This document shows, in pieces, positions 12,257-24,019 of a DNA stretch of 64,000 bases (its first letter is position 1; every line of letters begins with the position of its first letter). The notes below the pieces were generated by a model, which worked only from the letters and a program-made list of their open reading frames with translations, did no database searches and was not told where the DNA came from. The stretch spans positions 87,168,245-87,232,244 of the forward strand of contig NC_134461.1 in NCBI RefSeq assembly GCF_047948215.1, given 5' to 3'. The stretch comes from Lycorma delicatula. Its lineage: Eukaryota; Arthropoda; Insecta; Hemiptera; Fulgoridae. The position numbers were made by a program, and so were the translations under genes.

Positions 12257-12480
12257 ACTTGTTTAGGTGGTTTTTGAAGTGGTAGAAATACAGGATACTT
12301 ATGCGCACCCAAACTAATATTAACATCGTAGAATGAATCAGAACCACAATGAAGACACACAGGGGATGACTCATCTAAATTATCTTCTTTTACTGCAGAC
12401 AGGATGTTTGTCTGAGGTGGACCAACATTTTGACAATCCTTATGATAGTGATGACCAAACTTACATTGCACAAATTTTCC
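12257..12480 (-). CDS. EHMT: EHMT coding exon 6, end of cysteine-rich domain
   Basis: This exon starts in phase 0 after acceptor GTTTAG and encodes GKFVQCKFGHHYHKDC, then SSPVCLHCGSDSFYDVNIS and PVFLPLQKPPKQ. These match the C-terminal His/Cys ligands of the EHMT cysteine-rich domain (HRFHKDC ... CPHCG in vertebrates). A donor at 12256 (GTTAGT, exon end 12257) leaves phase 2, which fits exon 7. The neighbouring GT at 12258 (GTGTTA) would leave phase 0 and would not join exon 7 in frame. Residues are about 753-826. An unseen extra exon in the following 7.3-kb intron cannot be excluded. Confidence 0.85.
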
Positions 12481-13599
12481 CTAAACATAAAAACAAAATA
12501 TTTTATTTAAATAAAGTTTAAACGCACTCACTTCCATTCTTAAAGGAAAGGGCTAGATTATATTTAAATAAAAATATTTTTGCAAGCCAATTCAGCACTT
12601 AGAAAAAAAGTCATTTTAATTTCTTTAAAATTCAAAACTGGACAGACAGAAAATAGGAATTAGAACAGATAAAACAACCTTATTAAAGTACCATACAAAT
12701 TCTACACTGAAATGTTATGCATAAAATTTTTGTTATCAAATATTTTAAGAATTTATAAAATCTAAACATGCTCTTTTTTCACTCATCTTTAATTTAAACT
12801 TGCATTTTCATTTTCTTTTAATTATTACATAAACAATCAATTTACCCACTAAGTTATCCACAAGGAATGATTTAAGTAAACTACCAAATGAGCTAAAGCA
12901 CAGATTTGGATGCACAGGCACAACATTACTTATTGTATATGGCAATGTTCCAGCCAGAAAATTGTGGTATTCATATCTTGCAAAAACTCCAGTAGATCAC
13001 TTAAGATACTATTTACTACTACAACTACTAGTAACACCTTTCATTTAGTAATCCACTATTCTTACTAACCTTACAGAAGTGGTAAAGTAGGGGATCCACA
13101 TCAAAAGCCAATAAGAGCCCAGGTATTGCAACTCATAGCCAGAAGGGAGAGTATTGGGAATAGAAGATCTGAACTTGGCCAGTCAAGAGAGCAGAAAATT
13201 TAGACAGTAATCTATTACAATTGATCATAATCATGCAATGTTACAAACTATCAACTAAATGGTTGTTTGATCTTATCACTTTTCATTACTGCCATCTTAA
13301 ATAAGTCAGTATTGTGCTATCTTACTTCATTTGGTATCAATTGTTCATCATTTCCTCACTACTGATGGAGAATTCCTACCACAAAACTTCTCCCATTATT
13401 TTTACAAAATATAAGTGAGTAGTTATAGACAGAAATATAAATAGAATATAGAAATATAAATTTATAGACTAAACAAGACTTTTCTCTCAAGAAGTAAACT
13501 GAAAAATAAAGAATAAACAGAAAGACGAATATATCATCTGTGCCATCAAGAATATTATCTATCTGTAATGGAAGATGCAAACAAAATATGAACCCATTT

Positions 13600-13695
13600 G
13601 TTACAACCCATTTATGTTACCCATTTGTTGTAACAAATGGATTTGCTGTGTTTTCTTCCATAAGAAGACACAGCAAATCCAGTTACACAAATGGA
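13600..13695. repeat. imperfect inverted repeat, hairpin core 13638-13681
   Basis: TGGATTTGCTGTGTTTTCTT and its near-perfect inverse (one mismatch) flank a 4-bp loop at 13638-13681. Less perfect pairing extends outwards (TTGTAAC...GTTACA). The flank also holds CATTTGTTGTAACAAATG. The overlapping plus-strand ORFs here are products of the repeat and show no domain. It may be a small MITE. Confidence 0.7.
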
Positions 13696-14082
13696 TCTGT
13701 TGCCATGAAAGAGGTGATGGTATTAGAGGACAGAAAAAAGTTTACACTTACACAGCCAACATTCCACAATAAAATGAGAATAGTCTACAGTCATATCAGG
13801 TGAATTGGAAAAAAAGCATAAATTGTCAATGGAAAAGATAAAAGAAAAAATCCATCTACCAGAACATAAGAAAAAGTACAAATAGATCATTTATATGTGG
13901 TAAATTGATAGTTATAGTCACCAATGTTTCAGACATTTTTGAAATGTATCACTGAAAAACCACAAACTAGATGACCATTTTTATTCAGCAAGACACTTTG
14001 AGCAGAACACGTCATTAGAAATGAACGAATTACCTACCATAATAGAAATGTCTATTGATGTTCACATTAACAAGAACATATT

Positions 14083-14193
14083 GATGTTATATATTTCAAT
14101 ACCAACATCAATAAATAGATGTTATATATTTCAATACCAACATCAATAAATAGATGTTATATATTTCAATACCAACATCAATAAATAGATGTT
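14083..14193. repeat. 35-bp tandem repeat, about 3 copies
   Basis: The unit GATGTTATATATTTCAATAC plus 15 bases starts at 14083, 14118 and 14153, with a partial fourth at 14188. Copies are identical or nearly so by eye. Each unit has small inverted halves (GATGTT ... AACATC). There are no unique spacers, so it is a minisatellite and not a CRISPR array. Confidence 0.9.
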
Positions 14194-14752
14194 CCAATTA
14201 TGTTAGGTAATTAGCCATAAAATAGCCATAAATTTGCATCTATTTATTGCAATTCAATCAATATAGAAGGCCAACAACCCTCTTACCAAGTACCAGTTCA
14301 ATCAATCTAAAACTACAGCTTTGAAACACAAATATTGTACCAATTTTACAGAACTGAAATAATAGAACTGTTGCTGTATATAAGTTTCCATTATTTTTAA
14401 ACAAGAAATAACAAATAATTTCAAGCATAACAATATATAAGATAACAGGATAAGACATTACAATGCAATGAGACAAAATATGCAATACAAGACAATTCAA
14501 ATCACAAATAAATAAAAGCTGGATAGTCACTGTCCAGCTTCATATAAAGAATTGATTTGTATTCAAGAAAACACTTGTAAGTGTCTGCCTAAAGATAGAG
14601 CTTACAGTGAATTGACCAATCAATAATGCGCCTCACTGTACTTGATTTGAGCAAATAAAATTATACAGTGTAAATTTCAGTATAACTGTCCATTGAAAAA
14701 GTATAATAAGAATAGATTATTTTATGCAAAGTATAAATAAATTACAACATAC

Positions 14753-15031
14753 CTGAGTGCAGAAATTTCCACAACCAGGACAACAATTATGGCGCCGAAT
14801 ACGTTGATGATGAATGTTACATAAAACAAGGTAAGGTAATTTAATGCTGGCTCTAACTAGACGAGCAGCAGAAACACTGACTGTATTACAACATCCTATC
14901 AATCTGCCATCAAGAGAATCAATAGCTTGACAATACAATTCACTACGACAACTTGAAGGGCTGGCATAATACAATTCTTTTGAATTACAAAGACAAAGAA
15001 CTTTTGTGAAAGCTGCTTCCTCAGCACAGTA
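14753..15031 (-). CDS. EHMT: EHMT coding exon 5, cysteine-rich RING-like domain
   Basis: This 279-nt exon (93 codons, phase 0 to 0) runs from acceptor TTTTTTATAG to donor CTCAG|GTATG. It encodes about residues 660-752. It carries VLCLCNSKE, a CQAIDSLDGRLIGCC segment equivalent to the vertebrate CMATESVD motif, LPYLVLCNIHHQRIRRH, and the hallmark CCPGCGNFCT. This pattern of CxC, C, C, C, CCxxC, C is the EHMT-specific zinc-binding domain, and it is the strongest evidence for the gene identity. The 85-residue reading that starts at an internal Met and runs past the donor is the unspliced version of this exon. Confidence 0.9.
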
Positions 15032-15317
15032 CTATAAAAAATATTTTAAAAAATACAAATTATATAATTCACTTAAATGCTATTAACAGTAATTTAATTA
15101 GCATAATTACTATGTGAAGCAGTAATAAAAAAAATATTCAGACCACAGTAACAAAGAACAAAAAATTTTAAACATCATAATTACATATTTTACCACTTAT
15201 TTACATACTTTTGATTGCCCTCTCTTTCATTTGACCATATAACTCTTACATTAAACTGAGTTCTTCACGGATGAACTGTTCAGAAAAGATTGAAACTTAT
15301 ACAAGGCTGTATTATAT

Positions 15318-15319
<2 letters not shown>

Positions 15320-15352
<33 letters not shown>
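15320..15352. repeat. (AT)n microsatellite
   Basis: An uninterrupted AT dinucleotide run of about 33 bp, 290 bp upstream of EHMT exon 5 in transcript direction. Confidence 0.95.
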
Positions 15353-15355
<3 letters not shown>

Positions 15356-18300
15356 ACGATAGTGTATGATACTGATCTGAAATTCCTTATTTTGAGCACT
15401 AGAAATAGCACTTCTGAATTAAGGGAAAATTCAACAAAATCACTAGATTAATCATTACTTTGTCACTAATATTTGCTACTCAAGAAAACTTAGAATTTAA
15501 AAAAATTGTATAATTTGTTAAAACATAAAATAAAAAACCATTTATTATCCAGTCTGGGAATGAAATAGCTGGCTCAACTTTCCTGATATCTGTAGTTTAA
15601 AATATAACACCTCCTCCAGTGACTACTTTTAAAATTATTTTTACTCTATGACATTAATATTATTTTCTGTTTTTGAAGAAAAATAATAAAAAGAATGTAA
15701 GTTAATTAATAAATTTATTGTTAACCCTTTAAAAATTACAAAAATGTTCACAAATTCAACTGGTAAAGTAGTCTGTTCCAAAGTACTCTAAAATAGTAGA
15801 TCTTGGTAAAGGCTAAAAACTGTTACTTACCCTAATAACAAACAATTTAGAAAAAAATAATAAAATAGTTTTACGCTGATTAATTGAAATAGTGAAAAGT
15901 TAAAAAAAAGAATATTTAAATAATTTCTAAAGGTGACCAGTATAATTTCATACAATTGAAAAAAAATGAATACTCCCAATAATATTTTCTGATAAGTAAA
16001 AAATACACAAAATGGGATTTTCATCACTCCACTGCTTCAAGAATCTCTGCTACTCTAAGTCTGATTTTTTTTTTAATTTAACAGAATCTACCTGTTACTG
16101 AAACTAACATACAACAATGAGGACTTATAACAAGATTAATGTAACTACAAAAATACAAATTTGAAGCACCATTCAGTTAAAATTTTTTTTATTTGTATCG
16201 TTTTTAAACTTAAATTATTTTATCTATCTTTTCTCGAGTCCGACAGGATTTTTAAATTTAAGTACTAAGAGAAAAATGTTTAGTACAAAATAAACACAAG
16301 CAAAGATATTTTGATTTTTCTACGAACTTGCACAGATTTGCTACTCTGACCTTAACACAATCTCTCATACTTTTTCGTTTTGCTGTCTTAGCTATACATT
16401 ATGTTCTAATTTAAGAGAAAAAAATAATAACTTTGAGAAATACTTTTTATATTAAGACATTTATTAAAAAATCTAATTAAGTAATTTACTTTTTGTTAAA
16501 TTACTATAAAATGTATTTCTTTTTAATATATTTAAATATTAAAGACAATTTTAGAATTATTCAGATAATCCACTAATTCTCTGTAAAAAAATATAAATTA
16601 TTAAAACAGGAAAACAGTATAACAATTTTTCTTAGGATTGCTTATATAAGATTTTAAGTACTTATGAAGTTAAATTTACTTTAACTTCAAAAAACATGAT
16701 GGTACTAAAATATTAATTAAGTTTCTTAAACATTTAATTTGTAAATAATACATTCTATGCAACTATCAGATTATTGCTAATAGGAGCTACATGTGGCCTC
16801 TTCTAATTACTTGTAGTTCCCTAAATTTTTCAACATTTAATAAGCATTTAAAACATAAACATAATGCTTATAATATTTTTGAACTAAAAACAATTTTTTT
16901 AACCAAAAATTAAATTGTTTTTTCCAGTTAGTATCTTCTCTGTTGGTATTGTTTTTTTTAATTTTTTTTATTCTTTATTAAGGAACACTATTTTTCTTTC
17001 AAGACACTCATCATGGTCAATTTTAAGAACCTTCATACAAATTCTTCTTAGATGTTGTTTAGATTCTCAAGTAAAATTTATGAAGGTCAAACATATCAAC
17101 ACCTTCCATTTTTCTACCACTGCGTAGTAGATATTCATCCACCTCCATTTGCAATGGACGTACTCAAAACCTTCTGGTCTAAAATTGCAACTTTGAGCAG
17201 TTGTATACTTTAATAATAAAAGAGCCATAAGGAATATTTTACAGATCTGACCAACGCACGTTCAGACATTGGAACATTCTTTTCATTCCGTTGGTGGAAT
17301 ACAAAGAAATACTAAAACACAGTTAAAAATGTAAGATCCTCCATTTAAATACTCTTTTTGAGCATTTTTGTGTTCATTGAGAGAAAACATAATAGTGTGT
17401 TGCTTAATTTGTTTTTTCTTCAGCATTTATCTTATTAAGCAGTTCATACTTACCACGTCTGTTATTTTGTACAATGTTATTTTCATTTTTCTTCTCTATT
17501 TTTTTTTCATCATCTCATTCACATTCAGCATTGGTCTAAAAAATCATTGGCACACCTGGATAAAATTAATGCCTTTTAACAAAATAATACTTAATCATAT
17601 TCTTCAGTCTAGTGTTGATATTATGCTGCATCTTCTCACTGTTGGTTCAATGTCTAAAGAGAAGTTATTTATCGCTCCTAAGTTTCTAGATTCCTTGTTT
17701 TCCAGAATGAAGAGAACATTTATAAACACTCTTTGTCATTAATAAAATATTCATTGTGGAAAGACGGACATTTCAATCTGCTTGTTGATATGATTACACG
17801 ATTGACCTTTCTTTTACTTTTTCCTCGGTTTGTGGATCAGGAAGGTTTCATCTCTTTTGAATTTCTCACATGTTTTTGTTATTAAATCATTCTATGAGTT
17901 TATATTTTATCAGAGTTAGTACAGCTTATACAGATACATTAGTGTGGCTCTAGCAATACATCAGTCAGGAAGATATATCTTAAGTTATGCTGTTACAGAT
18001 TTAAATATATTAATAGATTGTTGATCAAAGAAATATAATTGAACTCATGCTTTTTTGGCCATAACAATAATTCAATTTTTTATCTTATAATGGTTGATCT
18101 CCATTATCAACAGTAGAGATAACAATCCAGCATGATGTGGCTCGGGGAGAGAGTGAAATATGTATGAAAAAAATTTTGCAATTTCGTTGAATATATTACT
18201 CTGTGCTACAAGCCCTCAAAATATTACGACTAACTGTTAAATACCTCTGAATTATAAAGAAAATAGACAACAAAACAAATACATAATAAGGGTATAGAAT

Positions 18301-19080
18301 TCTATAACAAAGTTTTTACAAGGAAAAATTAAGAAATAAAAGACCCAGAAATGTTTTTTTTACAAATAGATATTTTCTCTCTGTTGTATGCTATGAGTGA
18401 TTTTAAGTTCTGTGAAAGCAAATGTTTGACAGTTACTATTATGCACGTGTAGCGTTTTCCTTTAATTGCAGGTTATCCACAGATATAATTAGAGAATATG
18501 TTGTACAGCAAAATTGATCAACAGTATTGTGAAGAGTGTGGTGAAAATATGATAATAATGGTGCTACGAAATGGGTCCAGAGTTTAACAAAGACCAGGAA
18601 AATGTATACAATGAACAATATACAGTAGGGCGATTTTAGCAAGGCGCTTTTTCCTCTACTGCAACTGTACATGTACAGCTGCAGTAGAGGAAAAAGCGCC
18701 TTGTAGTAAGATTTTACTCCCTTCCACAAGCGTCTTGTTATAACTGCTCGACTATATAACAAAATGATTGATATTTCACATTTTTGTACTCTCATTTAGT
18801 TTAATAAAATTTCACAAATTGTGCCAAGATGCTAACAGAGAAGCAAAATAACATGTTGCCAGTACTTTAGCATTTCTAAAACATTACTCTTTACAAAAAA
18901 TTAAATGAGATGAACTATAAAAACAAAATTAATGAGACCTGGTTTTCTCATTTTACAACAAATCACAAATTAATTGAGGTGGAAGTACAGAAGTAAAGTA
19001 GTTCTTGAGGTGGAAGTACATTCTTGCAAACAAAATAGTCCAAGTATTTTGTTTCAAGATCAATAACATGTATACAATAC
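15353..19080. other. EHMT intron 4 sequence, little recognisable
   Basis: A+T-rich intron. A stretch at 16960-17770 is less A+T rich on the minus strand and can be read as broken peptide pieces (RPEGFEYVHCKWRWMNIY, HLRRICMKVLKIDHDECLERK) that look like eroded transposon coding sequence but could not be assigned. The 124-codon plus ORF at 17368 is leucine/phenylalanine/isoleucine-rich and unrecognised. A 64-nt palindrome is listed separately. Confidence 0.4.
18640..18703. repeat. 64-nt near-perfect palindrome
   Basis: CAAGGCGCTTTTTCCTCTAC is followed by TGCAACTGTACATGTACAGC and then its inverse. Only one base pair mismatches across 32-bp arms with no loop. It is clearly richer in G+C than the surrounding intron. 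It could be a MITE core, a cruciform or a precursor-like hairpin. Confidence 0.9.
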
Positions 19081-19085
19081 TATAC

Positions 19086-20340
19086 GTTTCAAAATGAATA
19101 TTGGGGTTTTAAAGCTATATAATATTTTTCAAGTACTTATGTAAACTGTTTCCTGTACCTTCTGCTTGAAAGTGCTAGTAGCAAAGGTAAATACACCCCC
19201 CTCTGAACAGAACAGAAAGTGTTCTGTGTTTTTTAGTTTGCTAAGTGTGAATCTGTAATTACTGTTCAACGTGCATTCCGTTTGAAGTTCCATTGTGATC
19301 TCCCGAGTGACAATAACATTCATAGATGGTATAAACCATTTGAAACCACTGGCTGTATTTGCAAAGGAAAGAGTACAGGACAACTGAGTGTGTCTGAACA
19401 CAATTTTAAATGTGCAAGAGTCTTTTGTGTATAGACCTATGAAATCAGTTAGGAAGGCTAACCACAAATTACAATTCCAGTGATGTCTGTGTGGAGGGTT
19501 TTAAGGAAGTGCTTAAAACTCCGTCCATATTTTTTACAGCTGTTACAAGCTCTAAAGTCTGCGGATTATGGTTTGCATGCTAGCTTCGCAAATGAAATGA
19601 TGCACTATGACAATGAAGACATTCTTTAACGTGTCATATTCAGTGATGAATTAACAATTCATGTTATCAGAAAGTAAACACTTATAATGTGCGTACCTGG
19701 AGATCAGAAAATCCAAAATATTGCACTGTGAACGAGACTCCCCTAAACTAATGTTTTTTGTTCCATACCCTGATGGCAAGTTTATGAGCTATTTTTTTTC
19801 ACAGAAGTAAGTGTGTCTGGAATGAATTATCTTGATATGCTACAAATATGACTCTTTCCTCAACTGCAATACAAACCACAGAACTTTATTTGGCAAAAAG
19901 ATGAGCCTCCTCACCAGTATAATGCTGTATGTGACTGGTTGTATGAAATTTCCCCAACCACTGGATTGGTTGCCAGGGACCAGATGAGAGAGCTTGTTTG
20001 CTGTGGCCTCCACGTTTGCCTGATTGTTCGCCTGTGCGATTTTTTTCTTTGGGGGTTAATAAAGGACCACGTGTATGTGCTACCATTACCAGCTGACCTA
20101 CCCAACTTGAAACACAGGATTGAAGCAGCTGTTACATCAATTACTCCAGACTTGCTGATTAAAGTATGGGATGAATTCTCCTTTCAGCTGGATGTGTGCT
20201 GAGTGACAAATGGTGCTCACATTGAACACTTATAGTAAAAACTGTTTGAGTTACTCTTTCATTTCATGTATAATTTATTAATATAAGTAAAACTTAATAA
20301 ATATTACATAACTTTAAAACTGCGATATTCATTTTGAAAC
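19086..20340. mobile_element. Tc1/mariner-superfamily element with ~45-bp TIRs
   Basis: Left end GTTTCAAAATGAATATTGGG and right end (reverse complement) GTTTCAAAATGAATATCGCA continue into GTTTTAAAG and TAATATTT on both sides, so the terminal repeats are about 45 bp. The element is about 1.25 kb, encloses a plus-strand transposase relic and lies in EHMT intron 4. The target duplication is not clear. Confidence 0.85.
19440..20215 (+). pseudogene. DDE transposase relic inside the 19.1-20.3 kb element
   Basis: Across frame breaks the plus strand reads SVWRVLRKCLKLRPY (helix-turn-helix region), ALKSADYGLHASFANEMM, VIFSDELTIHV (first Asp, FSDE), KDEPPHQYNAVCDWL (damaged QDGA region), CDFFLWGLIKDHVYV and LPADLPNLKHRIEAAVTSIT...WDEFSFQLDVC at the C-terminus. 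This order matches the insect Tc1/mariner family with CDFFLWGYVKD and LPADLPDLKHRI. The 87-codon open piece 19939-20202 is its C-terminal part. Several stops make it inactive; ORFs on the other strand are shadows. Confidence 0.8.
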
Positions 20341-21251
20341 ACATGGTATTTTTCTGAAATGATGTTTAAAATATAGACCATGCAGAACAAAGAAGCAAAT
20401 GTGACTTCCAGGATTCTTTAGCCTGGTGATAATGCTTAACTGCACTGAACTGCTAACACCAAAATCTCATCTCATAATTTGAATGAGAACAACTAAATCA
20501 TCAGCCAGACTTAACAATTAGAATTTTTAATTTCTTCTACACATAAAGTTGTTCATCAGCAGTTAATATTTTTATAATAATAATAAATCACAAAATGAAG
20601 CTACAAAGTAACTTTGTTAATGGCTAACATAAGGTAGACAGATAATACCAGATGGTAAATGCCCTAATAAAACACTTTATTTATGTCATATGAAGTGATT
20701 CATTAGGACACAGATTGCTCTTAATGACAGTCTGTTATTAATAAAGTAGCATTAGTAAAATTAAAGGATAAATATTACACCATAAACTAAAAAATAAATG
20801 TGCAATAAGAAACACCAAAGTACAACGTCTTGGCAGCTACCAGCAGAGAATCAATAATTTCATTATTGAATAAATATTTGGATCCAGATATGATAAAATG
20901 AGGGTATTGGGTGGTTTTACACTTTATGTACATATATTGAAGCTTTAACCATACATAAGTTACAAATTTATAACAATTTCCAACCTTTAGAATTACTTCC
21001 ACATTAACAATACAATGACCCCATAAAATGAATAACCTTGAGTACAATAGGAAGAATTATTGAGACTCTGCCAACAGCTAAAGCTCATCAGAAGATCCTA
21101 GCACTTTGATATTTCTTACAATTTCAATCATTTTCTTTCACATTTTTTTTTTATTAGTATAATAAACAAACAAACATATAATGTAGCAGGTTTGTACTCA
21201 GAATTACCCAACTGGAAATTAAAATATGAATGGAAAAAAGCACTCATTTAC
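20341..21251. other. EHMT intron 4, right end
   Basis: A+T-rich intron between the Tc1/mariner element and exon 4. The 86-codon minus ORF at 21047-20787 has no recognised domain. Confidence 0.45.
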
Positions 21252-21361
21252 CAAGGTTGTAGCAGACAATACTGGAAGTTCATTTTTATCTTCAGTTGGA
21301 GCTACTTCCCCAATATTAGGAGATTCGCATCCTTCACACAATTTCTTTTCAACTACTTCAT
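21252..21361 (-). CDS. EHMT: EHMT coding exon 4, start of cysteine-rich domain
   Basis: This 110-nt exon lies between a pyrimidine-rich acceptor ending TTTTTAAG and donor CTTG|GTAAAT. It completes a phase-1 codon and ends in phase 0. It encodes about residues 623-659, including KKLCEGCESPNIGEV, whose two cysteines (CEGC) may be the first metal ligands of the EHMT cysteine-rich region. The phase match on both sides is good evidence that it is real although it is short. Confidence 0.7.
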
Positions 21362-21840
21362 CTTAAAAAAAAAAAATAAAAATAAAAAAATGATGAATTT
21401 ATTTTTTATCATCTACAATGCTACTTTTAATATTGAACTTTATAAACAGTTCAACTAATTGCAGCAGAAAAAATAAAGAATATATAGATTTATATCCAGC
21501 AGAATTATATAATTTATTAAAATTATAATTAAGAAATTGTATTACCTTTCACTTTTCTTTTGACTGTTGAATATATCTTCAAATACATATTTTTTTTTTT
21601 TAAATTATATAATAATAAAAAATATATTATTGTAAAGATAGATATAAGATCTCCCTCATCAAAATATAATGACTTCTGATGATAATATAATCTAACATTA
21701 AGTAATGAAATTACAGTGCAAATTAATCCGAACACAAGGAATTTTTTGTTTTTTTTTTCTTTGTTGTGGCTTTACTGCATGACCACACCCATTCTTTAAG
21801 TAGCCTGTGTAATGTTACTGTCACTCTTCTGTAATTCTTA

Positions 21841-21843
<3 letters not shown>

Positions 21844-21906
<63 letters not shown>
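21844..21906. repeat. (CT)n microsatellite
   Basis: About 31 uninterrupted CT units in EHMT intron 3. The minus ORF with an Arg-Glu run is read from this repeat and is not a gene. Confidence 0.95.
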
Positions 21907-21909
<3 letters not shown>

Positions 21910-23174
21910 ACTCTTTTTCACTCATTCTCACCACTTTCAATCTGCAGAAGCTTCTGTACTTGTTATATAATGTTTTTAATAGCAAATTGTGAACTTTGAA
22001 TAAATAAATGCATTATTTTGCTAAGCCATCATAAACATAATGCTAAGGCATCACGTTCAAAATTTACTTGTTCATTAATTATATTTTTGATTTTGTATCT
22101 ATTTCTTTTATTTTTGGAATTAAACTTGTCATTGATGATTTCTAAAATTTCATTCTCCTAGATTAGAAAATATGTGTTTATTTCCCCTAATATGATCATA
22201 TAATTAGAATTTTTTGTTATATTTATATGCTTGTAAATCTTCTTGAAATTTATTTTATGGTTACTGTTTGTCTTTGTTTTTAAGGTTTGTTTGTTTCTTT
22301 CTTTCTTTTTACCATATGTTTTCAAAGTAAACCTTTTAAACTTCTGATGACATTTCTAATGATTATTTTTTTTAAAGTTAAAAATCTCATATAAGATTTT
22401 CACAGTCCAAATTCTTTTGAGAGAAAGCCTGTTTCAATAACTCTCTACCCTACTATCAATTTTTTCAAAAATTTAACAAAGTATTGGCCCTGGTATTAGA
22501 GTATTTATGCTACACCATAATAAATTTCATAACTGCTAAACCATTCCTCAGATTCCTGAATTTTGAAATTAGATTTTATACTGTTAAATTTAAGTATACC
22601 AAAACACCCAGATTCACAAAAATTCAGGATTATTTTTCACTAACAGCAATATCTTCACCTCTTCTTTTTCTCTTCTTCTTCTTAACATGAAGGTTAAAAC
22701 CTAATTAACCCAAAATTAATCTTTCTGATACCTTTTCCTTTCTTGACATATTCCACAAAACTCCTGTCTTAATTTTCCTTTTGTAGTTCCCTTCCATCCC
22801 TTTTACAATATGTTAAACCAGCTTGAATGTTATAAGTATTGGTGAATCATACTGCTCTTTCTTCTCATTCTTTCTTAAAGCAACATTTATACCTCTTCAT
22901 TTTTCACCCTACTGTTCAAGGGATCTTTATTGTTCCCAACACATGTTAAAAACCTTTAGCTTCTATCTTTCAGCTTTTCTGAGAGTTCATGTTTCTTATA
23001 GACAGCTATAAATAGTCTATATCAGACTTTTAACAAAAGCTTGTCCATTTCCAGAACAATACTTGTCAGCAAACGTTTCTTCCTGTAAAATGCTCTCCTT
23101 GCATGTGCTGCAATTTTAGCCTTTACTTTTGCGAGTCTTATCTTATCTTTTTTTGCTAGCCTTATCTTTCACAA
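21907..23174. other. EHMT intron 3, nothing recognised
   Basis: T-rich intron between the (CT)n run and the SINE-like repeat. The short plus ORFs show no domain. Confidence 0.45.
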
Positions 23175-23440
23175 GCCAGCCTCTATGGTGTGAATGGTAG
23201 CATCTTGGTCTTCCATCCAGAGGTCCCAGATTTGAATTCTGGTCAGGCATGGCATTTTCACACACTACAAAATTGCAATTTCATCTTATCCTCTGAAGCA
23301 ATACCTAATGGTGGCCCCACAGGTCAGATTAGTTTCTCCCCTTCACTCAAGAGCACAACCTTCTATTTTCTTTTCCTTTTTTACACTTTGGATAAACTAC
23401 ACAGTAGTTGTAATGAAATAGTAGTAAAGAAATAGTTTAA
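23175..23440 (+). mobile_element. tRNA-derived SINE-like repeat
   Basis: The sequence has a box A-like TGGTGTGAATGGTAGCA and, about 35 bp later, a box B-like GATTTGAATTCTGG, then GCATGGCATTTTCACACACT, as expected for a degraded tRNA head followed by a SINE body. The 81-codon ORF across it is incidental. It is not a folded functional tRNA. It lies in EHMT intron 3, about 265 bp from exon 3. Confidence 0.55.
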
Positions 23441-23476
23441 AAATAATTAACTTATAATAATTATTTAAATTATAAT

Positions 23477-23479
<3 letters not shown>

Positions 23480-23512
<33 letters not shown>
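23480..23512. repeat. (AT)n microsatellite
   Basis: About 16 AT units, 190 bp downstream of the exon 3 donor in transcript direction. Confidence 0.95.
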
Positions 23513-23516
<4 letters not shown>

Positions 23517-23704
23517 CAGAAATACATATTTATTAATTATAATTAATTTTAAATAAAATAATTCTTCTCATCTTTTTTTTTAAAAATAAACATCTCTAGT
23601 TAATTATTACTCGGTCAAATAGAAATAAATGTGTGGCGGTTACTGTAAAAAAATAGAAATATGTAAGCATAACATTTTAAAATATATAAAACAGAATACA
23701 TTAC

Positions 23705-23845
23705 CTTCTCTACCATCATTAGCTTCTAAATCTAATTTGCGTTTAACACCATTGCTACTACTGACGTTGAAAGCACTGCTCTCACTACTATTATTAACAT
23801 TATTATCAACATCATCTGAATTGGACACGGTTGAATTATCTGCAA
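23705..23845 (-). CDS. EHMT: EHMT coding exon 3
   Basis: This 141-nt exon lies between acceptor TTTATCCAG and donor GAAG|GTAATG. It enters and leaves in phase 1, matching both neighbours. It encodes about residues 576-622, a Ser/Asn/Asp-rich segment (SNSDDVDNNVNNSSESS) followed by a basic GVKRKLDLE motif that could extend nuclear targeting. A second AG six bases downstream (TTGCAG, exon start 23839) is also in frame and would drop two residues. No domain is recognised. The exon is supported by splice sites and phase rather than homology. Confidence 0.65.
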
Positions 23846-24019
23846 CTGGATAAAGAAAAATAGTAATAAATAGACAAGTGGTGTGTGTATGTGCGCACGT
23901 GCACTGTCGTACGACTTACTTTATTTCAACATCATTTGAGTGAAACTTTTAAAAAGTTTTTTACAAAAATCAAGTTAGAAATTCTTTGATCTCTACGTAA
24001 GCCATGAGGAGTTAATACT

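Noticed and set aside
14083..14193. Possible CRISPR-like array of 35-bp repeats
   Set aside because: The repeats are contiguous with no unique spacers and the genome is eukaryotic. It is a minisatellite.
21723..21911. Minus ORF with an Arg-Glu repeat
   Set aside because: Read entirely from a (CT)n microsatellite.
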